64,000 bases of DNA from positions 248,001 through 312,000 of the forward strand of contig NZ_NPIA01000002.1 of assembly GCF_002262935.1 (NCBI RefSeq), in the 5' to 3' direction. Positions 1-8,398 of the stretch are shown here, in pieces. Each line of letters starts with the position of its first letter. The stretch's first letter is position 1. The position numbers and the translations under genes were made by a program. Below the pieces are notes generated by a model that had not been told where the DNA came from, did no database searches, and worked only from the letters and a program-made list of their open reading frames with translations. The stretch comes from Lottiidibacillus patelloidae. Lineage in GTDB: Bacteria > Bacillota > Bacilli > Bacillales > SA5d-4.

Positions 1-1
1 T

Positions 2-112
2 AATGACAATAAGTTAATTTATATTCATGCTGTTGATATTTCAGACGTCGAAGATACAATAAAACAAATTAAGGATTCTTTTGAAAAAGCAATTATGGAG
101 GTTACAAGATGA
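2..112 (+). CDS. mrpE: MrpE, C-terminal end (partial at window edge)
   Basis: Only the last 36 codons are inside the window; they end in a TGA that overlaps the ATG of the next gene (ATGA). The C-terminus reads FEKAIMEVTR, the usual end of MrpE. MrpE is a small membrane subunit of the multi-subunit Na+/H+ antiporter (Mrp/Mnh). The 4-nt overlap and the following mrpF and mrpG genes show this is the tail of an mrpABCDEFG-type operon whose first genes lie outside the window. Identification rests on the tail sequence plus context. Confidence 0.85.
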   Translation, partial: NDNKLIYIHAVDISDVEDTIKQIKDSFEKAIMEVTR

Positions 113-399
113 GTGACTTACTTACGAACGTAACGCTGATTTGCTTAATTTTATTAGGGGCTTGTATGCTTTTATTACTTTACAGAGTAATCATCGGACC
201 ATCAAATCCTGACCGAGCTGTAGCACTCGACACAATAGGTGTTATTATTATTGCAATGAGTGGGCTTTTAGCGATTTTAACAGAGACTACTTACTTTAAT
301 GACATTATTTTATTAGTTGGTATTTTAACTTTTATCGGTACTGTCGCATTGGCGAAATTTTTAGAAAAGGGTGTTATAATTGAGCGAGATCGTAATTAG
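109..399 (+). CDS. mrpF: Mrp Na+/H+ antiporter subunit F
   Basis: This is a 96-residue, three-helix membrane protein of the normal MrpF length. The loop after helix 1 carries the family segment IIGPSNPDRAVALD, followed by two more hydrophobic helices. MrpF is a required subunit of the hetero-oligomeric Mrp complex, which exports Na+ in exchange for protons and supports growth at high pH or high salt. The start ATG overlaps the mrpE stop and a GGAGG-like site lies in the end of mrpE, so translation is probably coupled. The 3' end overlaps the mrpG start by 20 nt. Confidence 0.95.
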   Translation: MSDLLTNVTLICLILLGACMLLLLYRVIIGPSNPDRAVALDTIGVIIIAMSGLLAILTETTYFNDIILLVGILTFIGTVALAKFLEKGVIIERDRN

Positions 400-730
400 T
401 ATATGTATCATTATCGGCACCTTTTTTATTATTTCTAGCGTGATCGGAATATTGCGTTTTCCTGATCTTTATACTCGCTTACATGCCGCTTCTAAAAGTG
501 GGACATTAGGTGTTGCTAGTATATTAATTGGTTCATTCCTATATTTTCTCTTATTTGAGAATATTTTCAGCGGGAAGTTACTACTTGGAATTGTTTTTGT
601 TTTATTAACTGCACCTGTTGCCAGTCATATGCTTGCAAGAGCTGCTTATCGAAGTGGCGTACCAATGTGGGAAAAAAGTGTGCAAGATGATTTGAAAATA
701 GAAGTTTTAATAAATAACGATGAAAAGTAA
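380..730 (+). CDS. mrpG: Mrp Na+/H+ antiporter subunit G
   Basis: A 116-residue membrane protein with three hydrophobic segments and the MrpG motif LRFPDLYTRLHAASKS after the first helix. MrpG is the last subunit of the Mrp antiporter operon and is needed for complex assembly. A TTG start is chosen because AAGGGTG lies just upstream and the reading frame begins within mrpF (20-nt overlap), which is the usual operon arrangement. A strong hairpin follows the stop, so this is the end of the transcription unit. Confidence 0.93.
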   Translation: MSEIVISICIIIGTFFIISSVIGILRFPDLYTRLHAASKSGTLGVASILIGSFLYFLLFENIFSGKLLLGIVFVLLTAPVASHMLARAAYRSGVPMWEKSVQDDLKIEVLINNDEK

Positions 731-770
731 AAAACCAGCACTTGTATGAAAAACTACAAGTGCTGGTTTT
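731..770. terminator. Bidirectional terminator between mrpG and psd
   Basis: A perfect 16-bp stem, AAAACCAGCACTTGTA paired with its complement across an 8-nt loop, with a T-rich tract on both strands. It lies between two convergent genes, so it can end transcription of mrpG (plus) and psd (minus). Confidence 0.9.
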
Positions 771-777
771 TCTTATC

Positions 778-1557
778 TTATAATAACGTACCAATTTTTT
801 GGCCGACTGTTACTTCACTATTTTGTTTAAGGTTTGGCAGTAATTCACAAGTTCCTTTTTCTAACAATAGTACAACTGTTGAACCAAAAGAAAAGTAGCC
901 TACTTCATCGCCTTTGTTAAGTTCATTCGTTTGGTGGGTTGTTTCAATTGTATTAATGTTTAATGCACCAACTTTTACAACAGCTACTTTTTTCCCCTTA
1001 CAATCAATTTCTGTTACGACACGATAGTTTTTTGAAAGTGGGCGCACGCCATATTTTAACCCTGCTTCATTAACTGGGTAAGATTTTTTCCCATACGTCT
1101 TTTGATCTGTTACTGTCCCAGTCACAGGGCTATGAATTCTGTGATAATGACGAGGGCTCAAGTATAATATAATGTATGTGCCATTTTTGTACTTTTCAGC
1201 ACGTTCCTTTGTTCCGACCATTTCATCTAAAGAGTAATCTTGCCCTTTAACATGAAATGAATTATTTTCGGTGATCGTCCCAAAATGAGCTAGCACTCCA
1301 TCAACAGGACTTACTAAGCTATTTTCCTCAGTATGTATTTGACGAGCGTCTTTCTTTAACCCACGAATAAAAAATTGATGTAATGTTTCAAACTCATGTA
1401 ACTCTTTTTCCATCTCGCTTTGGTTAATATGAAACGTCTTAGCAAAAGAAGGAATAATAAATTTACTTACCTTCGAAGTTGCAAATCCCTTCATTATTTT
1501 TGAAATTACTGGTCCTCCTGTTAATTCAACAAATGCACGGTATAACGTTTTTTTCAT
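778..1557 (-). CDS. psd: Phosphatidylserine decarboxylase proenzyme
   Basis: A 259-residue membrane-associated enzyme that converts phosphatidylserine to phosphatidylethanolamine. It shows SPVDGVLAHFG, RHYHRIHSPVTG and the self-cleavage site FGST near the C-terminus, where the Ser becomes the pyruvoyl cofactor after autocleavage into beta and alpha chains. The start is the ATG preceded by GGAGGAAAGAAA; an in-frame start 20 codons upstream lacks a ribosome site. It is divergent from pssA, which makes its substrate, with about 105 bp between the start codons. In B. subtilis the two are in one operon, so the divergent layout is a difference. Confidence 0.96.
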   Translation of the reverse strand: MKKTLYRAFVELTGGPVISKIMKGFATSKVSKFIIPSFAKTFHINQSEMEKELHEFETLHQFFIRGLKKDARQIHTEENSLVSPVDGVLAHFGTITENNSFHVKGQDYSLDEMVGTKERAEKYKNGTYIILYLSPRHYHRIHSPVTGTVTDQKTYGKKSYPVNEAGLKYGVRPLSKNYRVVTEIDCKGKKVAVVKVGALNINTIETTHQTNELNKGDEVGYFSFGSTVVLLLEKGTCELLPNLKQNSEVTVGQKIGTLL

Positions 1558-1605
1558 TTTCTTTCCTCCAAAATAAAATAATAACAACAAACGACATTTT
1601 TCGTG

Positions 1606-1611
1606 TATAAT
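1606..1611 (+). promoter_or_regulatory. Candidate -10 element for pssA
   Basis: A TATAAT hexamer lies about 50 bp before the pssA start inside the psd-pssA divergent gap. No good -35 hexamer is visible at 16-18 bp, so this is only a candidate. The gap must carry promoters for both genes. Confidence 0.4.
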
Positions 1612-1662
1612 AAACAAACAATATATCTTCGTAAATTACACCCGCAAAGGAGTGTTTTCCTT

Positions 1663-2202
1663 ATGTTTATCACAGAACGAATAGACAATACAATTAAGAA
1701 AATAAAAGGTCAAGCTGCTAATGCTTTAACAGTATTAAATTTAAGCTTTGGAAGTGCAGCAATTATTTTTTTACTTAACGATAATTTAGTTACAAGTTTT
1801 ATTTTAATACTTTTAGCCGCATTATGCGATAGGTTTGACGGATTAGTTGCAAGAAAGTTAAATATTGTTACTGATTTTGGGAAACAACTGGATTCATTAT
1901 GTGACTTAGTATCATTTGGTATTGCTCCTGCTTTCCTCTTGTATGCTGCCGTGTTACACCAATTTGGTGTTCCAGGCGTCATCTTTACAATAATTTTTGT
2001 CGTTACCGGTGCTTTGAGACTCGCTCGTTTTAACTTATCTGAATCAAGTGCTGTTTTTACCGGGCTACCTATTACTGCTGCAGGATCACTTCTTGCGATT
2101 TCTAGTTTACTTGTGACAAAATGGCCTCCCCAAGTATTTATGTACCTTATTTTAATTCTTGCATTATTAATGATAAGTAATTTTAAAATGAAGAAAATAT
2201 AA
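1663..2202 (+). CDS. pssA: CDP-diacylglycerol--serine O-phosphatidyltransferase
   Basis: A 179-residue integral membrane enzyme that makes phosphatidylserine from CDP-diacylglycerol and serine. It carries the CDP-alcohol phosphatidyltransferase signature, with the DG..AR pair in DRFDGLVARK followed by G and the two catalytic Asp residues in DFGKQLDSLCD. The chosen ATG has AAAGGAG at good spacing; an in-frame start 20 codons upstream lacks one. The product feeds Psd, encoded divergently. The length matches the B. subtilis enzyme (about 177 residues). Confidence 0.95.
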   Translation: MFITERIDNTIKKIKGQAANALTVLNLSFGSAAIIFLLNDNLVTSFILILLAALCDRFDGLVARKLNIVTDFGKQLDSLCDLVSFGIAPAFLLYAAVLHQFGVPGVIFTIIFVVTGALRLARFNLSESSAVFTGLPITAAGSLLAISSLLVTKWPPQVFMYLILILALLMISNFKMKKI

Positions 2203-2210
2203 TCTATACA

Positions 2211-2247
2211 AAAAAGGGCTCCCAATTTAAGTTGGAAGCCCTTTTTT
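2211..2247. terminator. Terminator between pssA and the lipoprotein gene
   Basis: The stem AAAAAGGGCT/AGCCCTTTTT extends inward with CCAA/TTGG and ends in T runs on both strands. It lies between convergent genes and can serve both. Confidence 0.88.
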
Positions 2248-2258
2248 GCTACAGCTAA

Positions 2259-2714
2259 CTACTCATTATTCAATTGTTCACCCGTTAATAGTTTAAATAA
2301 CGTTGCAGAATCTTCTTCGGATAACCTAGCATATGGATCTACACTTTGATTGCATCCATCTTCTTTAATAATTTCGATATATTCTCTATTGGGACTAACT
2401 ATTATTGCGTATGGAGTACCTGTACATTTTGAATCTTTTAAGGAGATGATTATACGATAATCTGCCAAGAGAGATTTATCGGTATTTTGCTTCTCCCACG
2501 TAACTTTAGTGAGAATTTTCTTAATACCTTCAACCCTACCCCTCTTTTCAATTGTCATTATATTTTCATAGTGTTTCTTATCATCACTTAGCTTTTGTAC
2601 TACTATAGAATTTCCTTCAATAGGAACGTGATCAGGATCATACACTTTTCCACTACAACCTGAAATGATCAATAAAAACGTAAGCGTTGCTACTATTAAT
2701 AAATGTTTACTCAT
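2259..2714 (-). CDS. Small predicted lipoprotein of unknown function
   Basis: A 151-residue protein with a lipoprotein signal peptide: MSKHLLI, a hydrophobic stretch, then the lipobox LIISGC with the Cys to be lipidated near residue 20. It is therefore probably anchored on the outer face of the membrane. The mature part is soluble and has two Cys residues (in DSKCTG and EDGCNQ) that could form a disulfide. I do not recognise the family. GGAGGCGAAATT precedes the chosen ATG. It follows the pepF terminator, so it probably has its own promoter in the short gap. Confidence 0.75.
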   Translation of the reverse strand: MSKHLLIVATLTFLLIISGCSGKVYDPDHVPIEGNSIVVQKLSDDKKHYENIMTIEKRGRVEGIKKILTKVTWEKQNTDKSLLADYRIIISLKDSKCTGTPYAIIVSPNREYIEIIKEDGCNQSVDPYARLSEEDSATLFKLLTGEQLNNE

Positions 2715-2775
2715 AATTTCGCCTCCATTAAATGTAACACTTTTCCAATTATTAACATGTTTCAATTTCAGTCAA

Positions 2776-2808
2776 AAAAAGATGAAATCATTATGATTTC
2801 ATCTTTTT
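2776..2808. terminator. Terminator downstream of pepF
   Basis: A near-perfect 16-bp inverted repeat, AAAAAGATGAAATCAT and its complement, lies directly after the pepF stop codon on the minus strand and gives a U-rich end. Confidence 0.85.
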
Positions 2809-2816
2809 AGAAGTAA

Positions 2817-4610
2817 TTACTTATCTGTTAATTCCATAAACTGTGCTACATATTCATTAGCAACATCTAACGCCCCTTGCCAGAAATCAGGCTTTGTTAA
2901 ATCAACATTTAGATGTTTCATAGCTAAGTCCTCCACAGACATTCTTGCTGTGTCGCGAAGTAAGTTAATATAATTATCTTCAAAGCTCTTACCTTCTTTT
3001 AATGCTAGTGCGTAAATACCCATACTAAACAAATAACCGAATGTATACGGGAAGTTGTAGAAAGGTACACCAGTAATGTAAAAGTGAAGCTTTGAACTCC
3101 AAAAATGTGGGTGATATTCATTTAACGACTCATTGAATGCTTCTTTTTGCGCTTCAACCATTAATTCATTTAAGCGATTCGTGCTAACTAAACCATTTTT
3201 TCGTTCTTCATAAAAACGTGTTTCAAATAAGAATCGTGATTGAATATCCATAAAAAATGCAATGCTACGTTGAATATTATCATCTAATAAAGCTAACTTT
3301 TCTTCCTTACTATCTACACTCTTGAGTGCTGCATCTGATACGATCATTTCCGCAAACGTAGAAGCAGTTTCAGCAACGTTCATTGCGTAATGTGTATTAT
3401 ATTCATCTAAGTCATTGATTACATGTGAGTGATACGCATGACCTAACTCATGAGCTAATGTTGATACACTGTTTGCACTGCCGTCATATGTCATGAAGAT
3501 ACGAGATTCTTTAGCTAGTGGAAAACTCGTACAGAAACCACCAGGACGTTTGCCTGCTCGGTCTTCTGCTTCAATCCAGTTTTCTGTGAAAGCTGTTTTA
3601 GCGAAGTCAGCCATTTTTGGACTAAATGATTCAAAATGCTTCACAATAAAGTTAGCGCCTTCATCATAACTCATTTTATTGTCTACTGATCCAACAGGAG
3701 CATAAATATCTGTCCAACCTAACTTATCAACACCAAGCATTTCTGCTTTACGGTTTAAGTAATTTACATAAGTAGTTTTGTTATCATTAATTACATTCCA
3801 CATTGTAGCTAATGTATCTTCACTCATGCGGTTAACTTCTAATGGTTCTTTAAGTACTTTATCCCAGCCTCGATGCTTATAAACATTTAAGCGATATCCA
3901 CCAAGTCTGTTTAACGTTTCACTAAATAAATCCTCTTGCTCTTCCCAAGCTTTTTCCCAATTTGCAAATGCAACTTGTCTAACATTGCGATCATGATCAT
4001 AAAGTTTGTTTTGCGCTTGTCCTACACTTAATTGTTTCGTTTCACCATTCTCTTCAAATGGAATTGTCATTCTCCCAACTAGAGTATTGTAAAGTTGTCC
4101 CCAAGCATGGTAGCCATCAACAGATAAATCATTTATTAATGATTCTTGTTCTAGTGGTAACTTTTCTTTCGCTTTAGAACGGCGCTCTTCTAATACAAAG
4201 GCAAGCTCAGCTAATTTTTCATCTTGCAATAAAACTTTCCAAGTACTATCTGCGATCTTAGAAATTTTCTCTTCTAATGTGGAAGATGCCATTTGGAAGC
4301 CTGCATTCATTTGTGTTAAGCGTCCTCTTAATAAGTTTGCTTCTTTATCACTAACGTCTTGAGCAGTTAAACAGCTAACAAATGCGCTAACTTCACGGGC
4401 CTTCTTTATAGTTTGTTGCATATTTTCCAATAATGTTACTAGCTCTTTGCTTTCATTTCCAGCTTGAGGGATATCCCAAGCTTGTACTTCAGACACTCTT
4501 GCATCCATATCTTTTTGTAACTCTTCTAAAAACTTATGCAATTGCTCAGATTTGCTTCCCCCTGGGAAAAAATTATCTAATTCCCAAACCTCTTTTAAAC
4601 CTGTTAACAT
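2817..4610 (-). CDS. pepF: Oligoendopeptidase F (M3 family zinc peptidase)
   Basis: A 597-residue cytoplasmic metallopeptidase that degrades short peptides. The zinc site HEXXH is visible as HELGHAYH near residue 385-390, with the downstream Glu ligand in NVAETASTF. The N-terminal part matches the oligoendopeptidase F helical domain. The ATG giving MLTGLKEVWELDN is preceded by GGGGAG; a start ten codons upstream lacks spacing. It is monocistronic, with a terminator right after it. Family length is about 600 residues, so it looks complete. Confidence 0.93.
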   Translation of the reverse strand: MLTGLKEVWELDNFFPGGSKSEQLHKFLEELQKDMDARVSEVQAWDIPQAGNESKELVTLLENMQQTIKKAREVSAFVSCLTAQDVSDKEANLLRGRLTQMNAGFQMASSTLEEKISKIADSTWKVLLQDEKLAELAFVLEERRSKAKEKLPLEQESLINDLSVDGYHAWGQLYNTLVGRMTIPFEENGETKQLSVGQAQNKLYDHDRNVRQVAFANWEKAWEEQEDLFSETLNRLGGYRLNVYKHRGWDKVLKEPLEVNRMSEDTLATMWNVINDNKTTYVNYLNRKAEMLGVDKLGWTDIYAPVGSVDNKMSYDEGANFIVKHFESFSPKMADFAKTAFTENWIEAEDRAGKRPGGFCTSFPLAKESRIFMTYDGSANSVSTLAHELGHAYHSHVINDLDEYNTHYAMNVAETASTFAEMIVSDAALKSVDSKEEKLALLDDNIQRSIAFFMDIQSRFLFETRFYEERKNGLVSTNRLNELMVEAQKEAFNESLNEYHPHFWSSKLHFYITGVPFYNFPYTFGYLFSMGIYALALKEGKSFEDNYINLLRDTARMSVEDLAMKHLNVDLTKPDFWQGALDVANEYVAQFMELTDK

Positions 4611-4743
4611 CTGCTCATCTCCCCTAATTATGTATTTCACTATTATACTACAAAATTTTGAATGTTTTTATAATATATTTCGACATCCAAAACAGTTTTA
4701 TGGGTATTATGGTGTGTTTTTTAATATTTTTTTCCATTTTGAG

Positions 4744-4772
4744 TTGTATTTTCTAACAAAATGGCATATAGT
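4744..4772 (+). promoter_or_regulatory. Promoter of the GntR/ABC cassette
   Basis: TTGTAT (4744-4749), a 17-bp spacer and TATAGT (4767-4772) form a plausible SigA promoter about 50 bp before the regulator gene. The -10 element is overlapped by an inverted repeat that could be the regulator's operator. Confidence 0.65.
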
Positions 4773-4794
4773 ACATTATAACAGTAATGCACTA
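4769..4794 (+). promoter_or_regulatory. Candidate operator for the GntR (YtrA-type) regulator
   Basis: The inverted repeat TAGTACATTA-N6-TAATGCACTA has ten-base arms with one mismatch. It overlaps the -10 element and the likely transcription start. Such placement suits autorepression, which is known for YtrA-subfamily GntR regulators. The assignment to this regulator is inferred from position. Confidence 0.55.
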
Positions 4795-4824
4795 CTTTAC
4801 TAGTAGGTAGAAGGAGGTGGAAAG

Positions 4825-5208
4825 TTGAAGTTAAGCAATGATGGACTAAAGCCAATATATGTTCAAATAGCTGAATGGCTTGAAACAGAAATAATGAGTG
4901 GAAGTATTAAGGATGATGAGAAAATATATTCACAATACCAACTTGCTGAAATGTTTAATATCAATCCAGCAACAGCGGCAAAGGGACTTAATATGTTAGC
5001 TGATGAAAATATCGTTTATAAAAAACGCGGGCTCGGAATGTTCGTTACCCCAAAGGCAAAAGAACAAATACTCATGAAACGGAAGGATCAAATAATGAAA
5101 AAAATGGTTTTTGAGCTTATTGCTGAGGCGAAGCGCTTAGAAGTTTCTGAAGATGAATTAGTAGTAATAGTTAAGCAAGCGATGACAACTTATAAAGAGG
5201 AGGAATAA
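4825..5208 (+). CDS. GntR-family transcriptional regulator, YtrA subfamily
   Basis: A 127-residue protein made of one winged-helix domain and a short C-terminal helical tail, which defines the YtrA subfamily: no large ligand-binding domain. The DNA-binding part includes SQYQLAEMFNINPATAAKGLNML and the wing KKRGLGMFV. The start is TTG, supported by AAGGAGGTGG. It is the first gene of a four-gene cassette and ends 2 bp before the ATPase gene. By family precedent it should repress this ABC transporter operon and respond to cell-envelope stress, but the inducer cannot be read from sequence. Confidence 0.88.
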   Translation: MKLSNDGLKPIYVQIAEWLETEIMSGSIKDDEKIYSQYQLAEMFNINPATAAKGLNMLADENIVYKKRGLGMFVTPKAKEQILMKRKDQIMKKMVFELIAEAKRLEVSEDELVVIVKQAMTTYKEEE

Positions 5209-5210
5209 AA

Positions 5211-6122
5211 ATGAACATCGTTGAATGCCGTGACCTATCAAAGACTTATGGAAAGCATGATGCTATAAAAGGTATTTCATTTGATATTAAGGAAAACACG
5301 ATTACTGGTTTAATTGGAAGAAATGGAGCAGGGAAAACAACATTACTTAAAATAATGGCTGGGTATTACCGGAACACCACTGGAGAAATAAAGGTATTTG
5401 AAAACAACCCGTTTAACAATATTACTGTTTCAGCAAATGTAATCTTTATCGATGACAACATGACGTTTCCTTCTTCTATTAACCTCTTAGAAATACTTCA
5501 ATCAGCTAGCACCTTCTATACGAACTGGAATTCACAATTAGCTTTTAAACTTTTAGATTATTTTTCTTTCAATAAAAAGCAAACACATCAAAGCTTATCA
5601 AAGGGAATGAAAAGCACATTTAATATGATTATCGGCTTAGCTGCAAGGTGTCCTCTTACCATTTTCGATGAACCAACAACAGGAATGGACGCATCAACGC
5701 GAAAAGACTTTTATCGAGCATTACTTAAAGATTACATCCTGCATCCTAGAACAATCATATTGTCTAGTCACTTACTAAACGAAATGGAAGATATTTTAGA
5801 AGAAGTCTTACTTTTAGATTGTGGCGAAAAACTGCTTCACATGTCTGTCGACCATATAAAAAAACTGGCTGTAGGACTAAAAGGTAAGAGCAAGGACATT
5901 GAACGTGCAGTTACTAATTTAGATATCTTTCATAAAGAAATGATTGGTCAAAATTACACGTATATTGTTGTTGAAAATAAATTATCAGCGTCACAGATAG
6001 ATGATCTTAAATTATCTGGAGTAGAAATTTCACCTATTTCAGCTGACGAAACTTGTGTATATTTAACAGCTAAAAACAAAGGAGGAATTGATAGTGTCTT
6101 TGACAAAAGTGAAAGTATTTGA
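5211..6122 (+). CDS. ABC transporter ATP-binding protein (YtrB/YhcG-like)
   Basis: A 303-residue ATPase with Walker A GRNGAGKTT at residues 36-44, a signature helix reading LSKGM in place of LSGGQ, Walker B LTIFDEPT and the switch His in SSHLL. The usual Q-loop region reads VIFIDDNMTF with no Gln, a departure also seen in YtrB-like ATPases. About 90 residues beyond the nucleotide-binding domain form an extra C-terminal region. It partners the membrane protein encoded next, with which it overlaps by 29 nt. Export of an unknown substrate is likely. Confidence 0.88.
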   Translation: MNIVECRDLSKTYGKHDAIKGISFDIKENTITGLIGRNGAGKTTLLKIMAGYYRNTTGEIKVFENNPFNNITVSANVIFIDDNMTFPSSINLLEILQSASTFYTNWNSQLAFKLLDYFSFNKKQTHQSLSKGMKSTFNMIIGLAARCPLTIFDEPTTGMDASTRKDFYRALLKDYILHPRTIILSSHLLNEMEDILEEVLLLDCGEKLLHMSVDHIKKLAVGLKGKSKDIERAVTNLDIFHKEMIGQNYTYIVVENKLSASQIDDLKLSGVEISPISADETCVYLTAKNKGGIDSVFDKSESI

Positions 6123-6831
6123 TGTAGCAGTAAAACAATATTTATACAAAATGAAAGCATATATGTGGTTTATTTTTAGTTTGATTCCGCTTCACGTTCT
6201 TGCGTTATTACTTTCTTTAAATGGAGTTGCTACTAGTGGATCTGGTAACAATTATGTATCTATTAAAATGAAGCTATATTCAAATGAAATTTTCATCATT
6301 TTTACATTACTTTGGATTTTATTTGGTGGGGTTACGTTAACGACAAAAGCATACCGAACTTCTGATTTTACTTTCGTCTCTAACCGCTTAAGTAGTAACT
6401 TATCTAATATTATGTATTTGTTTACTTTATCCGTTATAGGGAGTATCACTTGTTTTCTGTCAGGATACTTGCTCCGCTCCATTGCTTACTTTATTAATAC
6501 AGATGAATTAATTATTAACGAAGCTATTACTTATACTGCTTCAGAGCTGTTTTGGGGGATTTCTGTTACTGCATTATATCTTTGTTTATTAGGAGCTATT
6601 GGCTATGCTTTTGGTATGCTAGTACAATTTTTTAAGCCATTTGCATTCTTACTTCCTGCATTATTATTCTGGTCACTACTTTTTACAGGAGGAAACAACG
6701 CTGTTATTAAATTTGTTGAGTTTCTTGTACTAGAGACCTCGTTTTTCATATTTACCATTAAAATTACTACATTATTACTGGCCTTGTTTAGTTTTTCCTT
6801 CCTTATTTCTAATAGATTGGAGGTCCGCTAA
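6094..6831 (+). CDS. ABC transporter permease, about six membrane helices
   Basis: A 245-residue membrane protein with roughly six hydrophobic segments and little soluble sequence. I place the start at the GTG (6094), because AAAGGAGG sits 8 nt upstream; a TTG at 6088 is too close to that site. It overlaps the ATPase gene by 29 nt and its stop TAA shares its last base with the next gene's ATG, so translation is coupled. Position and topology make it the transmembrane partner of the ATPase. The substrate is unknown. Confidence 0.8.
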   Translation: MSLTKVKVFDVAVKQYLYKMKAYMWFIFSLIPLHVLALLLSLNGVATSGSGNNYVSIKMKLYSNEIFIIFTLLWILFGGVTLTTKAYRTSDFTFVSNRLSSNLSNIMYLFTLSVIGSITCFLSGYLLRSIAYFINTDELIINEAITYTASELFWGISVTALYLCLLGAIGYAFGMLVQFFKPFAFLLPALLFWSLLFTGGNNAVIKFVEFLVLETSFFIFTIKITTLLLALFSFSFLISNRLEVR

Positions 6832-7523
6832 TGTTCGGTATATTTTCTTTCATAGCAATAGCAATCCCTTTAATAATAGTTTTAGTTGCTTTATTCATTA
6901 TGCAAAGATATTTACAAGTTATTGCATTAAGAAAGGTTTTCATATTTTATCTCTTACTATTACTACTTTCAGCTGCTTTCGTTCACATACTACCGAAAGA
7001 TAACTTTATCTCTTTAGAAGATATAAGAATCAGTGAACCTCATAGTGCGGATTTCAATGCATTTTATCAAGCCATTCACAGTGATACACTCAAAGATCAC
7101 GAGCAATTTATTATTAAAAAAACGTGGGATTTTACTAGTCATGATGGAGAGATTGAAATAATTTATCCTGAATCGTCCTCTCCGATCTTCGTTGAGCGAA
7201 GAGAAAGCGACAATAATGCAATTGAAGTTGTTCACTATACTTCAAAATTCTCATTCGGCTCAACCGATTTAACAGAGAAGAAAAATACATTTACAATTAC
7301 TTTCCATGACAACAAGCTGATGATTACTGACCCAGAAAAATTCGACTATGAAATTGCTGGTTTTAAGAAAGATTTTGTTGTTATTCAATTTAATGAAGGC
7401 TCTTTATATAGTGGTGATTATTTTATTCCAATGAATAGTAGAAGTTTTGATGCGATTGTCATTCGAATACCTAAAGGATTAAAGCTTACCCCTAACAGTA
7501 AGTATCAACTAGTTAATCAATAA
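6831..7523 (+). CDS. Membrane-anchored protein of unknown function in the ABC cassette
   Basis: A 230-residue protein. Residues about 5-25 and 30-55 are two hydrophobic segments; the rest is a beta-rich, soluble domain with no cysteines, probably outside the membrane or in the cytoplasm depending on topology. I do not recognise the family. It is translationally coupled to the permease (TAATG overlap) and is the last gene before a hairpin, so it likely works with the transporter, perhaps as a sensor or accessory subunit. That role is inference from position only. Confidence 0.7.
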   Translation: MFGIFSFIAIAIPLIIVLVALFIMQRYLQVIALRKVFIFYLLLLLLSAAFVHILPKDNFISLEDIRISEPHSADFNAFYQAIHSDTLKDHEQFIIKKTWDFTSHDGEIEIIYPESSSPIFVERRESDNNAIEVVHYTSKFSFGSTDLTEKKNTFTITFHDNKLMITDPEKFDYEIAGFKKDFVVIQFNEGSLYSGDYFIPMNSRSFDAIVIRIPKGLKLTPNSKYQLVNQ

Positions 7524-7536
7524 ACACTAAAGAAAA

Positions 7537-7562
7537 AAGCCAAACCGACTTCGGTTTGGCTT
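7537..7562. terminator. Terminator between the ABC cassette and sigK
   Basis: A 12-bp stem, AAGCCAAACCGA/TCGGTTTGGCTT. The run of six A on its left gives a U tract for the minus-strand sigK transcript; the plus side has a weaker T-rich end, so termination of the ABC operon is less certain. Confidence 0.8.
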
Positions 7563-7566
7563 CACT

Positions 7567-8271
7567 TTATTGTCCTCTTTCATCTTTATACAATTCATGG
7601 AACAACTTCATTAAGGATCGTTTCTCAATCCGTGATACATAACTTCTTGAAATTCCTAATTCTTTTGCAATTTCTCGCTGCGTTTTTTCGTCAAAGCCAT
7701 ATAAGCCAAAACGACCAACAACAACTTCCTTTTCCCGTTCATCTAACACATGAATATAGTCATAAATCTTCTTTTTTAATATTTCGAGCTGGATTGCTTC
7801 GACGATATCTTCGTCATCTTCACGAAGAACATCAATTAATGAAATTTCATTACCTTCTTTGTCTTGCCCGATTGGGTCATGTAGTGATACATCTTTCTTC
7901 GTCTTCTTCAAGGAGCGCAGGTGCATTAGAATTTCATTCTCAATGCATCGTGCTGCATAAGTTGCTAGTTTCGTGCCTTTTCCAGTCGAATAACTGTCAA
8001 TTGCCTTCATTAATCCAATAGTACCAATGGAGATTAAATCTTCATTATCTTCACCAGTGTTGTCAAACTTTTTCGTAATATGGGCAACTAAGCGTAAATT
8101 GTGCTCGATCAATTTTTCACGTGCAACTTGACATTTTGTCTCTTGTAAATCATGAATATACTTTCGCTCATCATCTTCTGACAATGGCTGTGGAAATGCA
8201 TTGTTCTTTACATAAGAAACGAAAAAGAGAAGCTCTTTAAAGAAGTACGTTAATGTACCAATAATTGACAT
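7567..8271 (-). CDS. sigK: Pro-sigma K, late mother-cell sporulation sigma factor (uninterrupted)
   Basis: A 234-residue sigma-70 family protein. The hydrophobic N-terminal pro-sequence (about 18 residues, ending FFV) is followed by [12 protein letters not shown], where SpoIVFB cleaves pro-SigK in B. subtilis. Region 2 contains [17 protein letters not shown] and [18 protein letters not shown]; region 4 contains [22 protein letters not shown]. The ATG at 8271 has GGGGGTG upstream; a GTG four codons earlier is too close to it. The gene is continuous, so there is no skin-type intervening element here. It directs transcription of coat and late mother-cell genes. Confidence 0.95.
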   Translation of the reverse strand: MSIIGTLTYFFKELLFFVSYVKNNAFPQPLSEDDERKYIHDLQETKCQVAREKLIEHNLRLVAHITKKFDNTGEDNEDLISIGTIGLMKAIDSYSTGKGTKLATYAARCIENEILMHLRSLKKTKKDVSLHDPIGQDKEGNEISLIDVLREDDEDIVEAIQLEILKKKIYDYIHVLDEREKEVVVGRFGLYGFDEKTQREIAKELGISRSYVSRIEKRSLMKLFHELYKDERGQ

Positions 8272-8398
8272 TGATGGACACACCCCCAGATGATTTCATT
8301 ATTCATCTATATGCTGATGTGTGATTGTCTGTGTCTGTCCTATATTATTTGTTTATAATATTTTGTGCATTGCCTAAGGAAATTTGTAATTTGTTTAT

